From the NCBI GenBank assembly GCA_027457205.1, contig DAIDTM010000345.1, forward strand, positions 1 through 10,016: a stretch of 10,016 bases of DNA. The letters run 5' to 3'. The DNA is from Anaerolineae bacterium (GTDB taxonomy: Bacteria > Chloroflexota > Anaerolineae > UBA4142). The notes beneath the pieces were generated by a model. That model had not been told where the DNA came from. It saw only the letters and a program-made list of their open reading frames with translations, and did not search any database. Numbering within the stretch: position 1 is the first letter of the stretch; the number at the start of each line of letters is the position of its first letter. Below, piece after piece: positions 6,750 to 10,016 of this stretch. The translations under genes and the position numbers were made by a program.

Positions 6750-8111
6750 TCACCCGACGGGCATCACGCACGAGTACTGCTTCGGAAAGAGCGCATCAAG
6801 TAGCACTGCCGCGTCATCTTTCGCCGAACAGTCGGGATAGAAGGCGCGGAGTTCGCCGAGCGATTTCTCTCCAAAGAGCACTCGCAAGAACGTGCCCGGC
6901 GGAAATCCGCAATCGCCGCCATCTTCAACGGTCGGTTGCCACGTTTCGGCAGTCCCAAGTTTTCCGTTTTGGAAAACGAGCTTGTAACCGCGGCGATATT
7001 CGCTGATTTTCAGCTCGCCGCTATAGCCAGCAACCGATGACCGCGCAAGTCGAGCTTCCAACGCCGGCGCAATGTGTCGAATGAAGCTCGGCACATCCGG
7101 CACGCGTAGGTACCACCCATACGGCGGTCGGTTTTGCGACAACAGGTCGGGCGCGGCGTCATACGCGGGATGCTCGCGCCCAAACGCGAACAGGATTCCT
7201 TTGACGGTTTTGTTTTGCTTTGCCGCTGCCGCTTCGCCGCGCGGTTTCAACCAGCGCAGAAGCATCGGCAGCACGGCGCGGATCGATTGTCCCGCGCTCA
7301 TGGCAAGTTCGTCGACCACGAGCGCGTCGCTCCAAATCTCGCTGGACGGCGCGACATAGCCGACCGCCTGACCATCGATCGACTCGATGATCTGAAGCGG
7401 CGTACGCCACGCGCGCGGCTCGGGCGCATCGTCGAGCATGAAACGCCACAGCCACTCCGGGCGCGGACACGCGACGAGCGACCGCGCACAGTCGCGGTCG
7501 TACAGCGCCGAGACAAACGGAATGTCGTCGAGTGTCATTTCGCGCAAGCGGTATGATTCGTTTTCGCCTTCTTTGAGCATCGGCACATTTGAAAAGTACG
7601 CGATGCGCCCGCCGCCGAGATCGAGCGCGTATTCGTACTCGAACTGACGGTAGTACCACGGAATGCCGGTGATCCCTTGAACGAGATGTCCCATCGCGGC
7701 GCTCATCGCGTGGATCACTTGGAATTGCTCGCGCACCAGACCGCGCCGCCGATACGCGGGATCGGTCGCCACCATCTCTGGGCGACCAACACTGAATAGA
7801 ATGCCGGCGTACGTCCACGTCTGCGGAATCAGGCACACCGTCGAGACAAGCTTCCTTGCCCGCGTGTCTTCGACGACGAGCGTGTTCGACGGTCCGATCA
7901 CCGGATGCGACGCACGCATCAGGTCGCGCGCATAGGCAGCCGCGTGTTCGCTAAACGTCTCACGCCCAAAGACGCGCCCGACAAGCTGCGCGAGCGGCTC
8001 CGTGTCTTCAGTCGCCGCGCGCCGCAATACCAGTCCACCGCCAAGATCGCGCGGCTGTCCGACTTGTGCAAGTGTGAATTCTTGTTTCAGTGTTTTGGAT
8101 TTGAGACTCAT
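6750..8111 (-). CDS. large Eis-like GNAT-family N-acetyltransferase
   Basis: This 453-residue protein has the length and layout of Eis-type acetyltransferases: two GNAT folds followed by a sterol-carrier-like C-terminal domain. The first GNAT (about 27-165) holds motif A, EMVATDPAYRRRGLVREQF (112-130), with R121-R122-R123-G124 as the acetyl-CoA loop, and then IPWYYRQFEYEY (150-161). A second, degenerate GNAT-like region spans about 187-340, starting YRLREMTLDDIPFVSALYD and containing the strand QAVGYVA. The C-terminal part (about 345-453) ends in a short hydrophobic tail. Known Eis enzymes acetylate aminoglycosides and other polyamines at several positions; the substrate here is unknown. Start ATG 8111 has GAGGAG (complement of 8118-8123) 6 nt upstream. 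The frame stays open upstream to 8408, but that stretch lies mostly over the permease gene and is rejected. It sits in the operon 83 bp after the permease stop. Confidence 0.87.
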   Translation of the reverse strand: MSLKSKTLKQEFTLAQVGQPRDLGGGLVLRRAATEDTEPLAQLVGRVFGRETFSEHAAAYARDLMRASHPVIGPSNTLVVEDTRARKLVSTVCLIPQTWTYAGILFSVGRPEMVATDPAYRRRGLVREQFQVIHAMSAAMGHLVQGITGIPWYYRQFEYEYALDLGGGRIAYFSNVPMLKEGENESYRLREMTLDDIPFVSALYDRDCARSLVACPRPEWLWRFMLDDAPEPRAWRTPLQIIESIDGQAVGYVAPSSEIWSDALVVDELAMSAGQSIRAVLPMLLRWLKPRGEAAAAKQNKTVKGILFAFGREHPAYDAAPDLLSQNRPPYGWYLRVPDVPSFIRHIAPALEARLARSSVAGYSGELKISEYRRGYKLVFQNGKLGTAETWQPTVEDGGDCGFPPGTFLRVLFGEKSLGELRAFYPDCSAKDDAAVLLDALFPKQYSCVMPVG

Positions 8112-8128
8112 CGTTTTCTCCTCAATCT

Positions 8129-8193
8129 GGACGGAGGACGGACGACCGAGGATGGAATGGCGTTTCCGTCTTTCGTCCTCCGTCCTTCGTCGT
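8129..8193. repeat. inverted pair of heptamer repeat blocks forming a long hairpin
   Basis: The left block, 8131-8158, reads as four degenerate 7-mers (ACGGAGG, ACGGACG, ACCGAGG, ATGGAAT). The right block, 8166-8193, is four 7-mers of the complementary family (CCGTCTT, TCGTCCT, CCGTCCT, TCGTCGT). Positions 8129-8140 pair perfectly with 8174-8185 over 12 bp, and pairing continues inward imperfectly. The structure occupies nearly all of the gap between the permease stop and the Eis-like gene's ribosome binding site. It could separate the expression or stability of the two halves of the operon. It resembles in kind the short tandem heptamer repeats described in cyanobacteria; relatedness is not claimed. 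Confidence 0.7.
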
Positions 8194-8194
8194 T

Positions 8195-9022
8195 TTATCC
8201 ATTCCTCTTCAACTTGCCGGTCCGCTTGGCGTACTGTTCTGCCTGGCGGAACAGCCACAAGCCAATGGGAATCATGAGGATGCCCATCACGATCAGAGGC
8301 AACACGTATTCCCACAGCGCGCCCGTGGGCGCGCCGTCCAGCAGCGCGGCGCGTGTGCCTTCCAGCACGTACGTTGCCGGCGAGTACTGCGCGAAGAAGC
8401 GCAGCCATGCCGGCAAGACCGACACGGGATAGTACACGCCGGAGATCAGCAGCAGCAACGCGATGATGACGTGCGTCATTTGCGATCCTTTTTCCGGGAA
8501 GAGCAGCGGCAGAATCGCCGCAACCACTCCGACGCCGATGAACGACAGACTGCCGACGAGTAAGACCATCGTGCCGCCCAGCAGGTTCGCCTTCGACAGA
8601 TCGAGATCGAAGAAGAGCGCGGTGATCGCCAGGATGACCACCGTATGGAACATCGAATAGACGACCGCGAACGCAGTATGTCCGGCGAGGTGCGTCAGCC
8701 GCGTGATCGGCGCCATCAACGTGTACTCAATTGTGCCTTCCCAGCGCTCCATCCCGATGATGTCGGTGAGCCAGTAGAAGATCACCGATAGGTACCGCCA
8801 CACAATCGTTCCGATAATCAGGTACAGCACGAGATAGTGGCTGTCGATGGTCGCGCCGCTGCTGAGCGCGCCGACGCCGGGAGCGATGTACGCGACCGAG
8901 AGACTGTTGGTGACCGAATAGAACAGCCACACCATCTCCCACGCCCAGTATCGTTTTACGATGTTGATATTTCTTTCGATAAAGGCGTAAGACGCCTTGG
9001 CTTCGTATGCGAGTGTTGTCAT
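8195..9022 (-). CDS. ABC-2 type transporter permease
   Basis: This 275-residue membrane protein forms the channel of an ABC exporter. Six hydrophobic segments can be placed at about 28-47, 62-84, 113-137, 147-173, 184-206 and 238-258. After the second segment comes MERWEGTIEYTLMAPITR (91-108), the 'EGT' coupling-helix region typical of ABC-2 permeases that contact the ATPase. ISGVYYPVSVLPAWLRFFAQ (193-212), followed by SPATYVLEGTRAALLDG, is the usual ABC-2 signature before the last helix. The length matches DrrB-like and NodJ-like permeases. ATG 9022 is preceded by AAAGGAAA (complement of 9028-9035), with AGGA 7 nt from the start. The gene follows its ATPase after 42 bp and probably acts as a dimer with it. 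The substrate could be a drug, lipid or polysaccharide precursor. Confidence 0.93.
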   Translation of the reverse strand: MTTLAYEAKASYAFIERNINIVKRYWAWEMVWLFYSVTNSLSVAYIAPGVGALSSGATIDSHYLVLYLIIGTIVWRYLSVIFYWLTDIIGMERWEGTIEYTLMAPITRLTHLAGHTAFAVVYSMFHTVVILAITALFFDLDLSKANLLGGTMVLLVGSLSFIGVGVVAAILPLLFPEKGSQMTHVIIALLLLISGVYYPVSVLPAWLRFFAQYSPATYVLEGTRAALLDGAPTGALWEYVLPLIVMGILMIPIGLWLFRQAEQYAKRTGKLKRNG

Positions 9023-9034
9023 ATCGATTTCCTT

Positions 9035-9074
9035 TGACCGTTGTAACGCGCAAACGTTCGAACGTTACAACGTT
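9035..9074. repeat. octamer tandem repeat spanning the ATPase stop codon
   Basis: Read on the minus strand this is five 8-base units: AACGTTGT, AACGTTCG, AACGTTTG, CGCGTTAC and AACGGTCA. The first three share AACGTT exactly. Because AACGTT is its own complement, the array also gives a 14-bp perfect palindrome (9053-9066) and 9-bp inverted arms (9040-9048 with 9063-9071). The ATPase stop TAA (9065-9067) lies inside it. The last unit runs into the permease ribosome binding site, so an RNA hairpin here could affect translation of the permease. Confidence 0.65.
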
Positions 9075-9877
9075 TCTTCGGCGATCAGTTGCTTGCCGGT
9101 GAGCTGCATGAACACGTCTTCGAGCGTTGGCGCGTGCCCATTGCGTGTCACGCGTTTTTTCAGCCCCTCCGGCGTGTCCAGCGCGACGATGCGACCGTCA
9201 TCGACTATGGCGATGCGGTCGCACAGCGCTTCCGCCTCGCCCATATCGTGTGTGGTCAGGACGATGGTTGCGTCGTGCGTGTCGCGCAGTTCACGCACGA
9301 GCGTTTGCACCTCGCGCTTGCTGCGTGGATCGAGTCCGGTCGTCGGCTCGTCGAGGAGCAAAAGCACCGGCGCGGTCAGCAGGGCGCGGGCAATCGCGAC
9401 CTTCTGCTGCATTCCGCGCGACATTTCTTCCATCGGGCGATTCACCGCGTCGGCGCGCAGATCGAGCCGCTTGAGGATCGCATCGATCTTGACGCGCGCC
9501 TCCGCGCCGCCCAAGCCGTACAGCCGCGCGCCGTACATCAGGTTCTCGATCGGCGAGAGTTTTTTGAAGAACGCCGCCTCGACCGAGACGCGGTTGATGA
9601 GCCGCTGCACGGCGCGTTCGTCGCGAACGACGTCGAGACCGAAGATGGTCACGCGTCCGCTGTCCGGCACAAGTAGCGTCGAAAGAAGCCGGATGAACGT
9701 CGATTTGCCCGAGCCGTTCGGTCCGAGCACGCCGAAGATTTCGCCGCGGCGTACCTGCACCGAGATGTCGTTGACGGCGCGGACGGGCTTGATCTTGTTG
9801 CGGCTCAGCCAGCTCGATGGATCAAAGTTTTTAGAGACGTGCTGCATATTGAGTGCGATTTCACTGGTGGTGAACAT
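9065..9877 (-). CDS. ABC transporter ATP-binding protein (DrrA/ABC-2 exporter type)
   Basis: This 270-residue protein is the motor subunit of the exporter encoded with the next gene. Walker A is GPNGSGKST (52-60), the signature is MSRGMQQKVAIARALL (152-167) in place of LSGGQ, Walker B is VLLLLDE (171-177), the D-loop is GLDPRS and the switch His is H210 in TTHD. The C-terminus (TPEGLK...TLEDVFMQLTGK) is typical of drug or polysaccharide export ATPases of the DrrA/CcmA type. The Q-loop position appears to read RVSVEAAFFKKLSPIENL (96-113), with Val99 where Gln is expected. ATG 9877 is supported by GGGAGGG (complement of 9883-9889), whose GGAGG core ends 6 nt upstream. An out-of-frame ATG at 9881 overlaps this region. 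The gene is first in the operon and has a structured leader. Confidence 0.94.
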   Translation of the reverse strand: MFTTSEIALNMQHVSKNFDPSSWLSRNKIKPVRAVNDISVQVRRGEIFGVLGPNGSGKSTFIRLLSTLLVPDSGRVTIFGLDVVRDERAVQRLINRVSVEAAFFKKLSPIENLMYGARLYGLGGAEARVKIDAILKRLDLRADAVNRPMEEMSRGMQQKVAIARALLTAPVLLLLDEPTTGLDPRSKREVQTLVRELRDTHDATIVLTTHDMGEAEALCDRIAIVDDGRIVALDTPEGLKKRVTRNGHAPTLEDVFMQLTGKQLIAEETL

Positions 9878-9892
9878 TCATTCCCTCCCAAT

Positions 9893-9918
9893 CCTTCCCC
9901 GCCATTGATCGGGGAAGG
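9893..9918 (-). promoter_or_regulatory. leader hairpin next to the ATPase ribosome binding site
   Basis: CCTTCCCCG (9893-9901) and CGGGGAAGG (9910-9918) form a perfect 9-bp stem with an 8-nt loop. On the minus-strand mRNA the hairpin ends 4 nt before the GGAGG core of the Shine-Dalgarno (9884-9888). The CTCCC just upstream (complement of 9917-9921) could instead pair with GGGAG of the Shine-Dalgarno, which suggests possible control of translation. The stem is clear; the control is inferred. Confidence 0.5.
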
Positions 9919-9931
9919 GAGCATGGAGAAC

Positions 9932-9963
9932 AAAAAAGCCGCGAGTTCCAGGGAACCCACGGC
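9932..9963 (-). terminator. intrinsic terminator upstream of the exporter operon
   Basis: On the minus strand an 11-bp GC-rich stem is formed by complement 9953-9963 (GCCGTGGGTTC) and complement 9938-9948 (GAACTCGCGGC). It includes two G-U pairs, is closed by the tetraloop CCTG, and is followed directly by six U (complement of 9932-9937). It stops leftward transcription 55 nt before the ATPase ATG. It may end an upstream gene beyond the window edge, or act as an attenuator of this operon. No promoter is visible between it and the ATG, which favours read-through control. Confidence 0.8.
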
Positions 9964-10007
9964 AAAAGGAAAGCGCGCGCGCGACGCGCGAAAATTAAAG
10001 CCGTGGG
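9956..10007 (-). promoter_or_regulatory. possible antiterminator competing with the leader terminator
   Basis: On the minus strand CCCACGGC (complement of 10000-10007) can pair perfectly over 8 bp with GCCGTGGG (complement of 9956-9963), the 5' arm of the terminator. The two structures cannot form together. Between them lies a self-complementary CG-rich run (about 9972-9990). A caveat is that TTTAAT (complement of 9994-9999) resembles a -10 box. If it is the promoter, the upstream arm would not be transcribed and the model fails; its -35 would lie outside the window. Confidence 0.35.
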
Positions 10008-10016
10008 CGCATAGGA

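Noticed and set aside
8112..8408. N-terminal extension of the Eis-like protein
   Set aside because: It overlaps the permease gene on the same strand in another frame and then the heptamer repeats. ATG 8111 has a good Shine-Dalgarno and starts the conserved protein.
9938..9963. T-box riboswitch antiterminator (TGGAAC-T-CGCGG resembles the T-box core)
   Set aside because: It has one inserted base, and the U-tract follows directly with no room for the terminator that normally comes after a T-box. No Stem I fits in the window.
9972..9990. CG-alternating run as a Z-DNA or regulatory element on its own
   Set aside because: Short and in a GC-rich genome. I treat it only as part of the leader structure.

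Overview
The window looks like chromosomal DNA from an uncultured bacterium of fairly high GC. It is most probably a member of the Chloroflexota (Anaerolineae-like). That assignment is inference. It rests on a secreted protein with a long Pro/Thr linker and a YVTN propeller, near-consensus sigma-70 promoters placed directly at start codons, and degenerate 7- and 8-base repeats between genes. No rRNA, tRNA, transposase, phage gene or CRISPR array is visible.

Left end (1-273): the first 33 codons of a divergent minus-strand gene are present, with a strong Shine-Dalgarno. A promoter region follows, in which a good -35/-10 pair is overlaid by a 9-bp inverted repeat. This promoter drives a large plus-strand gene (274-3237) for a secreted protein. 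The protein has a DUF2961/GH172-type glycoside hydrolase domain, a Pro/Thr linker and a seven-repeat YVTN beta-propeller.

Middle (3242-6149): two minus-strand genes converge on the hydrolase. One encodes an orphan family-5 (peptide/oligosaccharide type) ABC substrate-binding lipoprotein. The other encodes a protein with a transglutaminase-like Cys/His signature. Each has its own promoter whose -10 box lies 8-11 nt from the ATG, so both mRNAs are predicted to be leaderless or nearly so. A 12-bp perfect inverted repeat sits between them.

Right part (6201-10016): a four-gene minus-strand operon, read right to left, encodes an ABC ATPase, an ABC-2 permease, an Eis-like large GNAT acetyltransferase and a small GNAT acetyltransferase. 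Its leader (9878-10016) contains a strong intrinsic terminator upstream of the first start codon, an upstream segment that could form a competing antiterminator, and a hairpin next to the ribosome binding site. Gaps within the operon carry an octamer tandem repeat (9035-9074) and an inverted pair of heptamer repeat blocks (8129-8193).

Taken together, the operon suggests an exporter combined with acetyltransferases, as in drug or self-metabolite resistance. The hydrolase next to a solute-binding lipoprotein could reflect use of an extracellular glycan or peptide. Both ideas are inference from neighbourhood. No clearly new defence or mobile system is visible. The most unusual points are the hydrolase-propeller fusion, the putative attenuated leader and the leaderless promoters.
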